Positions 1-8,274 of a DNA stretch of 64,000 nucleotides are shown one piece after another. Position 1 is the stretch's first letter. Every line of letters starts with the position of its first letter. The stretch lies in assembly GCA_034437555.1 (NCBI GenBank), contig DAOTTQ010000071.1, forward strand, positions 46,420 to 110,419. The letters are read 5' to 3'. This DNA is from JANWYT01 sp034437555 (GTDB lineage: Bacteria > Chloroflexota > Anaerolineae > Aggregatilineales > Phototrophicaceae). The position numbers were made by a program, and so were the translations under genes. The notes beneath the pieces were generated by a model. The model was not told where the DNA came from, made no database searches, and worked only from the letters and a program-made list of their open reading frames with translations.

Positions 1-2389
1 CCAAATGCACGCTATCTGGAACTTTGCTATCTTGGCTTACTACCAAGTTACGATAGAGTGATTCGCTTAAGAATGGCATGGCAGGGGCAATGAGCTTAGA
101 TACCGTTACCAAGCATTCATACAGGGTGGCATAGGCACTCTTCTTGTCGTTGTCATCACCACTTTTCCAGAAACGACGGCGACTACGGCGAATGTACCAA
201 TTACTTAACACCTCTACAAACGCCTCTACAGGGCGAGTAGCATCGGTGACATTATAAGTGTCATAGGCTTCTGTCACTACTTTGATGGTTTTGTGTAATT
301 CTGCCAAAACCCAACGGTCAAGCAAGTCACGGTCTGCCACAGCAGGCGCGTCTTGGGACGGTGTCCATTGGTCAATGTTGGCGTAGGTCAAGAAAAAGCT
401 ATAGGTGTTCCATAGCGTGTTATAGAACTTAGAAACCACTTGCCCCACCAAGTCCAGCGAGAAGCGACGGGATTCACCAGGAGGCGCAGCCGTGTATAAG
501 TACCAACGGAACGCATCCGCGCCGTACTTGTCCATCACCAACCAAGGGTCAATGATATTACCCTTGCTCTTCGACATTTTCTTGCCTTCGCCATCCAAAA
601 TATGCCCCAAACAGATGACATTTTTATACGCCACCTCATCGAAGAGCATTACGGCAATGGCATGAAGGCTATAGAACCAACCGCGCGTCTGGTCAACGGC
701 TTCACAAATGTAATCTGCGGGGAACTGTTGTGCAAACTGGTCGGCGTTTTTATACGGATAACCCGACTGTGCCACAGGCATTGCACCACTGTCAAACCAC
801 ACATCAATCACTTCTGGAACACGACGCATTGTGCCACCCGTTCCGTTAGGGTTAGGGAAGGTGATGTCATCCACATAAGGGCGGTGCAAATCAAGGTCAG
901 TTAGGTCACGCCCTGTTAATTGGCTTAATTCAGCAACACTCGCCACACACAGCATATCGCCGTTTTGGTCGTCTACCCAGATGGGCAGTGGTGTTCCCCA
1001 ATAGCGTTCGCGTCCTAATGCCCATTCTTTAAGGTCTTCTAGCCATTCGCCAAAGCGACCGTCGCGCACATGAGATGGATACCAGTTAATCGTCTTATTC
1101 TTGGCAATCATTTGGTCACGGAACTTAGTGGTATTGATAAACCACGTATCACGCGCCATATACATCAAAGGCTTGCCGTCACGCCAATTATGCGGGTAAG
1201 TGTGCCTAAACTTCTCGCTACGATACATCAAGCCCCGTGTTTTAAGGTCTTTGATGATTTCAACATCAGCATCCTTAAACCACAAGCCCTTAAAATTATC
1301 TACCGCATCAATAAAGCGTCCATTGCTCGCGACCGTGATAAAAATCGGTAAATCATGCTCTTGCCCCAGTTCGCTATCGTCTTTACCAAAAGCAGGCGCA
1401 ATGTGTACGATGCCAGTACCGTCATCCGTAGTTACAAAGCTACCACCTAAAACATAGGCATGGTCTTTATCCGTAGGCAAGAACGTATAAAGGGGGTTAT
1501 AACGCTCGTTGATGAGATCCTTGCCCTTAAACCGATTGATGATGGTATATTCAGGTGCTTTGTCTTTTTCGTGGTGTAGTACGGCGTTTAAGCGTGCTTC
1601 TGCCAAGATGAGTTGTTCTGTGCCTTCACCATTGGCAAGTGGCACTTCCACCTGCACATAATCCACCAGCGGATTTACGGCAAGCGCGGCATTACCGGGC
1701 AGCGTCCATGGGGTGGTTGTCCACGCCAAGAAATACACACCGGGTTTATCGCGCAATGGAAAGCGCACGTAAACGCTGGGGTCGGTTATTTCTTGATAGC
1801 CTTGTGCAACTTCATGGCTACTTAGCACCGTGCCAGAACTAGGGCTATACGCTACCACTTTATAGCCACGGTACAGCAAGCCTTTATCCCACAATTGGCG
1901 CAAAACCCACCAAATGCTCTCGATGTATTCATTAGTGAATGTCACATAGGCATTATCAAGGTCTACCCAATAGCCCATGCGCTCCGTCATGCGTTCCCAG
2001 TCTGCGATATTGCGGAAAACGCTTTCACGGCACTTCTTGTTAAATTCGGCAATGCCATATTCTTCAATTTGGCGTTTGTCGGTAAAGCCCAGTTCTTTTT
2101 CTACGGCAATTTCTACGGGCAAGCCGTGCGTATCCCATCCGCCACGGCGTTCCACGTGGTAGCCACGCATCACTTTATAGCGAGGAAACATGTCTTTGAA
2201 AGAGCGTGCAAGCGCATGATGCGTGCCGGGCTTGCCATTGGCTGTAGGGGGCCCCTCATAAAACACATAGCGGGGGGCGTCGTCGCGTCCTTCGGTGGTG
2301 CGCTGAAACACACGCCCTAAGCGCCAAAACTCAATTTGCTCTTGCTCTAGTTTACCAATGTCAACTTTAGGGTCAACCGCTTTGAACAT
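1..2389 (-). CDS. ileS: Isoleucyl-tRNA synthetase, IleRS2-like (5' part; cut by window edge)
   Basis: Charges tRNA-Ile with isoleucine in the cytoplasm. About 796 residues are visible from the ATG at 2389; the C-terminal part lies beyond the left edge. The catalytic core starts with EGPPTANGKPG followed by GTHH at residues 55-58, where most class I synthetases have HIGH. The KMSKS loop (GKKMSKSKG) is intact at about residue 604. A WTTTPWTLPGN segment marks the CP1 editing domain. The GxHH form and the PPTANGKPG context match the eukaryote-like IleRS2 type, which is linked to mupirocin tolerance (known for the family, not tested here). The start has only a distant GGAG in front of it. It is separated from the upstream operon by about 200 bases that hold a mini-ORF and hairpins. 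Confidence 0.97.
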   Translation of the reverse strand, partial: MFKAVDPKVDIGKLEQEQIEFWRLGRVFQRTTEGRDDAPRYVFYEGPPTANGKPGTHHALARSFKDMFPRYKVMRGYHVERRGGWDTHGLPVEIAVEKELGFTDKRQIEEYGIAEFNKKCRESVFRNIADWERMTERMGYWVDLDNAYVTFTNEYIESIWWVLRQLWDKGLLYRGYKVVAYSPSSGTVLSSHEVAQGYQEITDPSVYVRFPLRDKPGVYFLAWTTTPWTLPGNAALAVNPLVDYVQVEVPLANGEGTEQLILAEARLNAVLHHEKDKAPEYTIINRFKGKDLINERYNPLYTFLPTDKDHAYVLGGSFVTTDDGTGIVHIAPAFGKDDSELGQEHDLPIFITVASNGRFIDAVDNFKGLWFKDADVEIIKDLKTRGLMYRSEKFRHTYPHNWRDGKPLMYMARDTWFINTTKFRDQMIAKNKTINWYPSHVRDGRFGEWLEDLKEWALGRERYWGTPLPIWVDDQNGDMLCVASVAELSQLTGRDLTDLDLHRPYVDDITFPNPNGTGGTMRRVPEVIDVWFDSGAMPVAQSGYPYKNADQFAQQFPADYICEAVDQTRGWFYSLHAIAVMLFDEVAYKNVICLGHILDGEGKKMSKSKGNIIDPWLVMDKYGADAFRWYLYTAAPPGESRRFSLDLVGQVVSKFYNTLWNTYSFFLTYANIDQWTPSQDAPAVADRDLLDRWVLAELHKTIKVVTEAYDTYNVTDATRPVEAFVEVLSNWYIRRSRRRFWKSGDDNDKKSAYATLYECLVTVSKLIAPAMPFLSESLYRNLVVSQDSKVPDSVHL

Positions 2390-2445
2390 GGTGGATTTAT
2401 CACTCCATGAGTAGTTTGTAGATGAAATTGTTTAGGATGTTACAG

Positions 2446-2483
2446 ATGGGTGTTATCGTGCTGGCAATGCCATAATAACCCAT
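2446..2483 (-). promoter_or_regulatory. Hairpin in the ileS leader, overlapping the mini-ORF
   Basis: On the minus strand ATGGGTTAT (2483-2475) can pair with ATAACACCCAT (2456-2446) with a two-base bulge. Inside, TGGC-att-GCCA adds a small stem. The 3' arm contains the stop codon of the mini-ORF at 2453-2500. No T-run follows, so this is not an intrinsic terminator. Its function is unknown. Confidence 0.4.
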
Positions 2484-2500
2484 GAGACGATGAATCTCAC
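2453..2500 (-). CDS. Candidate leader peptide upstream of ileS (15 aa)
   Basis: A GTG at 2500 opens a 15-codon frame (MRFIVSWVIMALPAR) that ends with TAA at 2453, 63 bases before ileS. A strong Shine-Dalgarno, AGGAGGTGG (2513-2505), sits five bases before the GTG; it is better than the one in front of ileS. Two Ile codons (ATC, ATT) and two Val codons are present. The frame overlaps a hairpin. It could be a regulatory leader that senses charged tRNA-Ile or couples translation, but two Ile codons are weak evidence. No T-box specifier or TGGNACCGCG motif was found on this strand. Confidence 0.45.
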   Translation of the reverse strand: MRFIVSWVIMALPAR

Positions 2501-2586
2501 GTGACCACCTCCTACCGCGTACGGTTACTAAGTGCGTTAGGGTTTATTATGGCGAAAAGATACGTTTTAGGATAGAGACAGAACGA

Positions 2587-3102
2587 CTAATCTTGTGAAG
2601 AAGGGGGCATCAATTCATCAAAATTGGGGGGAGCTTCACCACCCCAAAAAACCTCGCGGCTAAGTCGTATGAGCGTTTTGTTGATGTCTTGATCGTCAAC
2701 ACCAATGACAACGCGCCACTGCATCAAAAAAGATGAGAACGCCATCTCTCCGCTACATCTTGATACATTCATGCCACGGTTAAGCCCGCTAACCGCAGAA
2801 TTTGCCACACAAAACGGGGGAATAGCACAAGAATCAGGGCTTTGTTGAGCATAAAATAACGCCACTTTACAGGCGTTATCTTGGCTAAGATACAGCCACT
2901 CATCAACACCATGGCTAGTTTGTGTGTAACTAATTTCGTTTACACCACCCACGAGGGGTGGCGCAGGTGGAAGCAAAATGGCGTACAAGATGCTAAGCAT
3001 CTGTACGCCAAACCAACAGGCAATGGCTACAACAGCAATTGAGCCTATTAGAAAAAGCAAGGAATTTGGGCGTTTAGGCTTAGGGTTGCCACTGCTGGTC
3101 AT
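2587..3102 (-). CDS. Single-pass membrane protein of unknown function
   Basis: 171 residues. A Lys/Pro-rich N-terminus (KPKRPNS) is followed by one hydrophobic helix at about 15-45, then an extracytoplasmic domain of about 120 residues with several Cys (the segment around NACKVALFYAQQ and further Cys in CAIPPFC). I do not recognise a family. The soluble part shares a loose pattern with the gene directly upstream (a 'Y..S/P.D......FY.Q' stretch, later Cys, then a QW), so the two may be old duplicates. It is the last gene of the minus-strand run and overlaps its upstream neighbour by 23 bases, which suggests translational coupling. Confidence 0.75.
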   Translation of the reverse strand: MTSSGNPKPKRPNSLLFLIGSIAVVAIACWFGVQMLSILYAILLPPAPPLVGGVNEISYTQTSHGVDEWLYLSQDNACKVALFYAQQSPDSCAIPPFCVANSAVSGLNRGMNVSRCSGEMAFSSFLMQWRVVIGVDDQDINKTLIRLSREVFWGGEAPPNFDELMPPSSQD

Positions 3103-3649
3103 AGATAATCACCACGCTGCCTTCAGTGTTTAAGAATTCGTCTGCATTAGCCAAGCCGGGGTGAATAATAACTTGTGTAAACTGAACGGTGTTAAACCCG
3201 CCACGGTCAAACAAGCACTTCCACTGGAATGGCAACGATTGGTTGAGGACATATTTAGGATCATATACCAAGCCATCGCCCGCAGGTCGTCTTTCATTAG
3301 GAATGTCGGTAAATGCGCCCACTGGGGGAAAACGCTGGCAACGTTCTGCTGCTGTAATGTTTGAACCGTAGTGTTCTACTAGTTTTTGATTGTAAAACGC
3401 AGCAATCGCGTCAATATCACCTGACGGCACACGATAATACACCCGTTGCCAATCACCACGCACCGCTTGGGGTGCGCCCCACTGTTGCGCCCCTTGTGGT
3501 AGTTCAATAAAAAATGGGCTACGCCGAGAGTTTGAATCGAACTGTGCAAGCACAATCCCCGAAACAATCACCAAAACACCGAAAACACCAATTAAAATGC
3601 TGAGCCGAAAATAGGAAAATGCACCATTACGTTCTGTAAGAAAAGCCAT
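3080..3649 (-). CDS. Single-pass membrane protein of unknown function
   Basis: 189 residues. A short cytoplasmic N-terminus precedes one TM helix at about 15-35 (RLSILIGVFGVLVIVSGIVL), and the rest is predicted to be outside. The soluble part has two well-spaced Cys (AERCQRF and QWKCLFD) that could form a disulfide. No recognised domain. It lies four bases after the TPR protein gene and overlaps the next gene by 23 bases, so it belongs to the same transcription unit. The association with three TPR membrane proteins suggests a shared envelope-associated assembly, which is inference only. Confidence 0.75.
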   Translation of the reverse strand: MAFLTERNGAFSYFRLSILIGVFGVLVIVSGIVLAQFDSNSRRSPFFIELPQGAQQWGAPQAVRGDWQRVYYRVPSGDIDAIAAFYNQKLVEHYGSNITAAERCQRFPPVGAFTDIPNERRPAGDGLVYDPKYVLNQSLPFQWKCLFDRGGFNTVQFTQVIIHPGLANADEFLNTEGSVVIIYDQQWQP

Positions 3650-3652
3650 TGC

Positions 3653-4462
3653 TTATGCCCCTTTCTTAAGTTTGTGCCAATGAGCTACGTCACTTGCTAA
3701 ATCTTTACCATACGATGTTGCCATATACAAGCCCGCCTCGCGTTCCCACAAGGGCAAACCATCTGTTAAAAAAGTTTCTAAGGAAACTGGGGTCGCGTTT
3801 ATTTGATTGAGTAGATGATGTGCCATCAACAAACGATAAGGTTCATCTAGTGTATCCAAAACGCCTTCTAAGGCTTCTTTTGCAGTAACAAAATCACCTA
3901 ATCGAAATGCTACATGCCCTATATCAAATTGTACGACAGACGGCGCACCCAAGGATAAGGATTTCTTTATCCTTGTCAGAGCCTCATGATAGTTGCCTTG
4001 CGCCAACATTGTCTTGCCAAAACCATACACCGCAAAGTGATATTCGGGGCTATTTTCAATGGCTCGCGTCAGCATGGTTTCACTTTGCGAAAGGTGCCCT
4101 AATTGGCGGTAGATATTGCCCAATAGCACATAAACATCAATTGAAATTGGACGACTAACGCTGTGTCCGCGTGCCACAATACCCTCTAATAATTGCTGTG
4201 CGGTTACAAGGTCACCTGCCATCATGGCACGTTGCGCCCGTGTATAGGTGGTAATCATGTGGCGATTGCCCCACATCACAATTATTTGTAGCACAATTGC
4301 CAACCCCACTAGCCCGACAAATGCAAGGCTTTGAGTGCGGTCTTGCGTGTTAATGGCAATAGCCATCAGCGGAAACATTAGCACTAACGCAATAAAAAAC
4401 GCCATCCGAGATGGGGTATCCCATTGTTTGAAGTCTTGCCAAAACTGGAGTGCAATACCCAT
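3653..4462 (-). CDS. Membrane-anchored TPR protein (two TM helices)
   Basis: 269 residues. Two hydrophobic helices at about 18-37 and 45-66 are followed by tetratricopeptide-like helical hairpins from about 75 to 225. Typical TPR spacing is visible in VYVLLGNIYRQLGHLSQSE and in HFAVYGFGKTMLAQGNYHEA. TPR arrays are protein-interaction scaffolds; no catalytic motif is present. It is the third of three consecutive genes with the same layout, an N-terminal membrane part and then TPRs. Spacing is nine bases from the upstream gene and three from the downstream one, consistent with one operon. Confidence 0.85.
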   Translation of the reverse strand: MGIALQFWQDFKQWDTPSRMAFFIALVLMFPLMAIAINTQDRTQSLAFVGLVGLAIVLQIIVMWGNRHMITTYTRAQRAMMAGDLVTAQQLLEGIVARGHSVSRPISIDVYVLLGNIYRQLGHLSQSETMLTRAIENSPEYHFAVYGFGKTMLAQGNYHEALTRIKKSLSLGAPSVVQFDIGHVAFRLGDFVTAKEALEGVLDTLDEPYRLLMAHHLLNQINATPVSLETFLTDGLPLWEREAGLYMATSYGKDLASDVAHWHKLKKGA

Positions 4463-4471
4463 CTTTAACGC

Positions 4472-5359
4472 CTAGTCCTGTGTAGAAGATTGTTCTAAGG
4501 CTTGCTCGATATTGGCAATTTCATAGCGCAAGAAATGCCCATAAGTTGTGCCTTCTAAAGACTTTTGAATGGGTATCCATGCATCTAAGCCAGTTTTGGC
4601 ATCTAGCACGCGCTGATGAAACGCCTGTGCCTGTGCCTTATCACCCAAACGCTTGTAATGCTCTCTAAGGTAATAAGAAACGCGCACCTCATACATCTCA
4701 GACATTTCGCCCTGTGATGCTTTAGAGAACGCCTCAATCGCTTGGCGTTCATCACCTGCCATCTTGTAAAGAAAGCCCAGTTCTGCCCAAACAATCGGTT
4801 GGTCGGGGGCAAGCTCTATAGCACGTTGTAGGGCGCGTGCCGCTTCTTCATAGCTTGCCTGTGAGCGATAGCCATTTGCCAGCGTAATATATGCGCTTGC
4901 GTCCTGCGGAAATAACTGGACAGCGCGGTCTGCGGTGGCTTGCGCCTTTGCCAATTGCCCCGTGTGGGCGTACGCATTCGTTAGCAACATCAGTAAATCG
5001 GGTGTTTCACGCCCAGAACCCACCGCTTGCTCTAGCAAGGGAATAGCTTGTGAAAACTGGAGTTTTTGCATTAGGTTATAGGCTTCGCCATAGCCTGGTG
5101 CTTGGCTTCGTGTTTGGCGTGCCAGCAATAAGCCCACCAACACAAACCCAAAAGATACCATCAATGCCGACAAGCACAAGCCCGCCAATGCCAATTGCAT
5201 AGAGCCAGACAAGTCCTCAGAAAACGGGCGACTGCGCGTTACAATAAACTCGTAAAACACGCCAATCACAAACACCAAAAACCCCAATAATGCCAATCCG
5301 CCACTGCTATAAACGGCTATCCATGCCAATATTCTACGCCGACTCATGCCTTCAATCAT
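4472..5359 (-). CDS. Membrane-anchored TPR protein (two TM helices)
   Basis: 295 residues. TM helices are at about 11-38 and 52-80, followed by about five TPR units between 88 and 255, including ASAYITLANGYRSQASYEEA and PIVWAELGFLYKMAGDERQA, which fit the TPR consensus closely. It probably scaffolds a membrane complex. The start ATG overlaps the stop of the upstream TPR gene (5356-5359). A second ATG twelve bases inside (MSRRRI) is also possible. Sequence similarity to the neighbouring TPR genes appears limited to the repeats. Confidence 0.87.
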   Translation of the reverse strand: MIEGMSRRRILAWIAVYSSGGLALLGFLVFVIGVFYEFIVTRSRPFSEDLSGSMQLALAGLCLSALMVSFGFVLVGLLLARQTRSQAPGYGEAYNLMQKLQFSQAIPLLEQAVGSGRETPDLLMLLTNAYAHTGQLAKAQATADRAVQLFPQDASAYITLANGYRSQASYEEAARALQRAIELAPDQPIVWAELGFLYKMAGDERQAIEAFSKASQGEMSEMYEVRVSYYLREHYKRLGDKAQAQAFHQRVLDAKTGLDAWIPIQKSLEGTTYGHFLRYEIANIEQALEQSSTQD

Positions 5360-6357
5360 CGCAAATTCTCTATCGTTATCACGCCATCTGTTAGTTGCTT
5401 TATCGTCGCAATGTCCTTTGCAAGCACATCTCTTAGCGTTGTCGCACCCTTATCTGCCAATAACTTCTCCCATTCATCCAGCCCCGACTCGTCACGCTTT
5501 AGCCATTGCAGGGCTTGTAGGGCTTGGGCATCGTTGCCTAGTTTTGCCCATGCACGCGCCAAATAAAAGTGAATAAGCAGGCGATGCCTTGCGTCTGGCA
5601 CACGCTCTTTCAGTTTTATGTTTAGGCTATCCACCACGCCCACATAGTCATTAAGGCGGTCTTGTATCATACCCATATTATACGCCGTTACCCAGTCGTT
5701 TGGCGCAAGTTCATAAGCTTTTTGGGCGTGCTGTAGCGCAATTTGATAGTTTTTGGACTGAAGCTCTAGCTCTGCCAAGCCATTAAACGCCACAGCGCGT
5801 GTGACTTCGTTCTTTGCCAATTTTTCCATTTTTTCATAGTCGTTTCGCGCACGCCCCAGTTTGCCGGCAAGGCGCAACAGTTCCGCGCGAAAGCGGTAAT
5901 GATTAGGTTCGTCAGGTTCTATTTTAATCAAACCGTCCATAATTTTAACGGCTTCGTCATAGTCGCCACTGCGCAACGCTTTAATGGCTTTACGGTACTC
6001 TTGGGGTGATTGCATCCGCCCAAAAATAAGCGCACCCGCCACAACCCAGCCTACAGCCCCACCCGCAAAAAGGTTAAGGTTGTTTGGAAAGAACAGCAAT
6101 CCTAAAATCAGTAGCCCTAGTGCAGGCGCAACAATAGCAACTCCGCGTAAGCGTTGTTCATTGTCTAGCGCGCTCCCCACAATCAACGCCACACCCGCCA
6201 AAAAGACAATCACCAAACCCGTTTGCACAGCCACAGACCACTCAGCATCAACAAAGCGCAACACAATGCTGATAATGCCCGTCGCTGCCAACCAGCCAAT
6301 AAGAGCTTGAAAACGCGATTTTCCTAGAAAGTTCTGAATACTCTTAAACATGCTCAC
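5356..6357 (-). CDS. Membrane-anchored TPR protein (four TM helices)
   Basis: 333 residues. Four hydrophobic helices are at about 17-35, 42-62, 72-90 and 96-112, followed by TPR-like helices from about 115 to 290 (for example YRKAIKALRSGDYDEAVKIM and WVTAYNMGMIQDRLNDYVGV). This is the first and most membrane-embedded of the three consecutive TPR proteins. Its start codon overlaps the end of the upstream gene by four bases, and its end overlaps the start of the next, indicating coupled translation. No enzymatic motif is seen. Confidence 0.87.
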   Translation of the reverse strand: MSMFKSIQNFLGKSRFQALIGWLAATGIISIVLRFVDAEWSVAVQTGLVIVFLAGVALIVGSALDNEQRLRGVAIVAPALGLLILGLLFFPNNLNLFAGGAVGWVVAGALIFGRMQSPQEYRKAIKALRSGDYDEAVKIMDGLIKIEPDEPNHYRFRAELLRLAGKLGRARNDYEKMEKLAKNEVTRAVAFNGLAELELQSKNYQIALQHAQKAYELAPNDWVTAYNMGMIQDRLNDYVGVVDSLNIKLKERVPDARHRLLIHFYLARAWAKLGNDAQALQALQWLKRDESGLDEWEKLLADKGATTLRDVLAKDIATIKQLTDGVITIENLR

Positions 6358-7046
6358 CTATGGGCGTAATTCGCCAAAACTTGATGAATATCCGTTGCGT
6401 ACTGCGACATCTTAACTGGTATCTTTTTATCATTTAGCCATATCACCCGTTGCCCTTTAGTACGATAGCGCACCAAGTTTTGTTCTTGATGGTTAATTGT
6501 CACAGTTTCGGGCGCAATCTCTTCGATAACGGGCAACGCCCCTTTAACAACCTGCCCCATCTCACCCGTGTGCTTCAAGAGAGGCACAAACACAGGCGTT
6601 TGGGGTGCGGTTTCTGCGTCATAGTTTACCAGTATATCTCCCCAAAACAACACAAAATCAAGCAAGCGTGTCTTTGCCGAAGCAGGGAGTTCTTGTTCGA
6701 TGTACTCACGTTCCAAGCGGTCTACTTGACGCGTCATTTGCACATACCCCTCTAAAAAGACGTAGTCAAGGCGCATGATGCGATAAGGCGCAGGCGAAAC
6801 AGTTTGCTGAATTTGTAAGGTTAAACGCTCGATATTGCCATCAGGAAGCTGTAACACTTCGGCTAAACGGCTTACCAAAGAGGCTTCGCGCCCATCATAA
6901 TCAATGCGCGTTAAAGTTGCACCATCGCCCACTTCATGTTGCGACCAAGACTCTATAACACCTGTCGCTGTTTGCCCGTTAAAAAAGCGATAAAGTCCTT
7001 GTGCAATAAAGCGTTCATGAGCAGCAACGGGATGAAGCGTCCTCAT
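6354..7046 (-). CDS. Conserved-looking protein of unknown function
   Basis: 230 residues, soluble, with no signal peptide or TM segment and mixed alpha/beta character. I do not recognise it. Visible features are a segment rich in aromatic and charged residues at about 90-140 (MRLDYVFLEGYVQMTRQVDR) and a C-terminal beta-rich part (NLVRYRTKGQRVIWLNDKK). It sits six bases downstream of the AlaX gene and overlaps the first TPR gene by four bases, so it is translated as part of the same operon. No link to tRNA editing can be read from the sequence. Confidence 0.75.
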   Translation of the reverse strand: MRTLHPVAAHERFIAQGLYRFFNGQTATGVIESWSQHEVGDGATLTRIDYDGREASLVSRLAEVLQLPDGNIERLTLQIQQTVSPAPYRIMRLDYVFLEGYVQMTRQVDRLEREYIEQELPASAKTRLLDFVLFWGDILVNYDAETAPQTPVFVPLLKHTGEMGQVVKGALPVIEEIAPETVTINHQEQNLVRYRTKGQRVIWLNDKKIPVKMSQYATDIHQVLANYAHR

Positions 7047-7052
7047 GATACG

Positions 7053-7760
7053 TTAGTCCTCAAGCTCTAGGTAAACACGTTTGTTAATGCCCCCCTTGCT
7101 TTTGTAATCACTAATGCGAAGCACGCCAATCTCGCTCGTGTTGGCAAGATGTGTGCCACCGCACGCCTGTAAGTCTAGCCCCACCAAGTTCACGGTGCGA
7201 ATATCGGTAATATCTGGGGGCAACAAGTTAATTTTGGTGCGAATAAGGTCGGGGATGTTAAAGGCTTCTTCACGGGGCAAAATTTTAATGTCCACAGGGC
7301 GCGAGGCTTTAACTTCTTCATTAATACGTTCTTCAATCACCGACACTAGCTCTTTTTGCATGCGGTCAAATTCAAAGTCCATACGCCCTTTCAAAGGACT
7401 CATATCTCCACCCGTTACCAGCGCGTTATAGTCATGCCAAATAACGCCACAAAGAACATGCATTGCCGTATGGGTTCGCATCAGTTTATAGCGCAAATCC
7501 CAGTCAATTTCGCCATGAACTTCTGCACCCGTGCGGGGTAATTCGCCTTCTATAATGTGCAAGTTACCGCGCTTTACTTGGATGACACGATGGGGTTTGC
7601 CGTCTATGGTCAGCGTACCAACATCATGGGGTTGCCCACCGCCGCTCGGATAAAATACAGTACGGCTTAAAAACACACCATTTTGGGCTTCGTCTATGCC
7701 CGTTACCGTGCCATCAAACTCTTTTGCATAAGAATCTAGCTGGTAAATAAGTTCGGTCAT
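7053..7760 (-). CDS. alaX: Alanyl-tRNA editing protein AlaX-M type
   Basis: A free-standing trans-editing hydrolase that removes Ser (and Gly) mis-charged onto tRNA-Ala. 235 residues. The N-terminal beta-barrel part has FYPSGGGQPHDVGTL, which is characteristic of the AlaRS second additional domain. The editing core carries the zinc ligands HTAMH (about residue 98) and CGGTH (about residue 190). The length fits the medium AlaX-M class that keeps the extra N-terminal domain. The start ATG is at 7760 (MTELIYQ). It is 34 bases after a GNAT gene and six before the unknown gene, inside the long minus-strand run. Confidence 0.93.
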   Translation of the reverse strand: MTELIYQLDSYAKEFDGTVTGIDEAQNGVFLSRTVFYPSGGGQPHDVGTLTIDGKPHRVIQVKRGNLHIIEGELPRTGAEVHGEIDWDLRYKLMRTHTAMHVLCGVIWHDYNALVTGGDMSPLKGRMDFEFDRMQKELVSVIEERINEEVKASRPVDIKILPREEAFNIPDLIRTKINLLPPDITDIRTVNLVGLDLQACGGTHLANTSEIGVLRISDYKSKGGINKRVYLELED

Positions 7761-7794
7761 GCTATGCCACCTTCGTTATGGGGTTACAATGGGG

Positions 7795-8268
7795 TTATAA
7801 ATGAGAGCGCATCCGCGCCATTACAGGCTTGCCTTGCATGGAGCGCCAAAACGTCATGCCTGCCTCGTTTTGGGCAGCAACATGATATTCATAGTATCTT
7901 ACCTCACGTAAGCGAAACCAATCACACATTGTCTCAACCAACGCCTTGCCTATCCCCTGTCCGCGCTTTGTGCTTAAAACGTAAATGTCCGCCAGTAGTC
8001 CACAACGCTCATGCTCAAATAAATCGGGCATCGTTTCAATAATCATGCCCGTAACATAGCCTATCAGTGTGCCGTTATCCTCTATGGCAACTAAGGTATG
8101 ATAGTAAGAATCACTTAGTTGGTCACGAATACGTTGGGCATAGCGCACCGCGCCATCAGGGGTTGCACTGGGTAGCCTTTTGTCTAGGCGTTGATGATAG
8201 CCCACCAATTCATGCCAAAACGCGCCAATCATTGCACAATCTTCAATTTTTGCGGGTCTAATTATCAT
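7795..8268 (-). CDS. GNAT family N-acetyltransferase
   Basis: 157 residues with the GNAT fold. It transfers an acetyl group from acetyl-CoA to an unidentified amine. The beta4-alpha3 CoA-binding signature is clear: LADIYVLSTKRGQGIGKAL (about residues 91-109), with the RGQGIG pyrophosphate loop, followed by MCDWFRLREVRYYEYHV and the terminal FWRSMQGKPV typical of the C-terminal strand. The start at 8268 reads MIIRPAKIED, a usual GNAT opening. It is six bases downstream of another GNAT-like gene. Confidence 0.92.
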   Translation of the reverse strand: MIIRPAKIEDCAMIGAFWHELVGYHQRLDKRLPSATPDGAVRYAQRIRDQLSDSYYHTLVAIEDNGTLIGYVTGMIIETMPDLFEHERCGLLADIYVLSTKRGQGIGKALVETMCDWFRLREVRYYEYHVAAQNEAGMTFWRSMQGKPVMARMRSHL

Positions 8269-8274
8269 TACACA

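Noticed and set aside
602..2320. Several plus-strand open frames of 60-141 codons
   Set aside because: They lie antisense to ileS, whose minus-strand frame is continuous with all family motifs.
2390..2586. A T-box riboswitch before ileS
   Set aside because: No TGGNACCGCG element, specifier loop or terminator is present on the minus strand; a TACCGCG string occurs only on the opposite strand.
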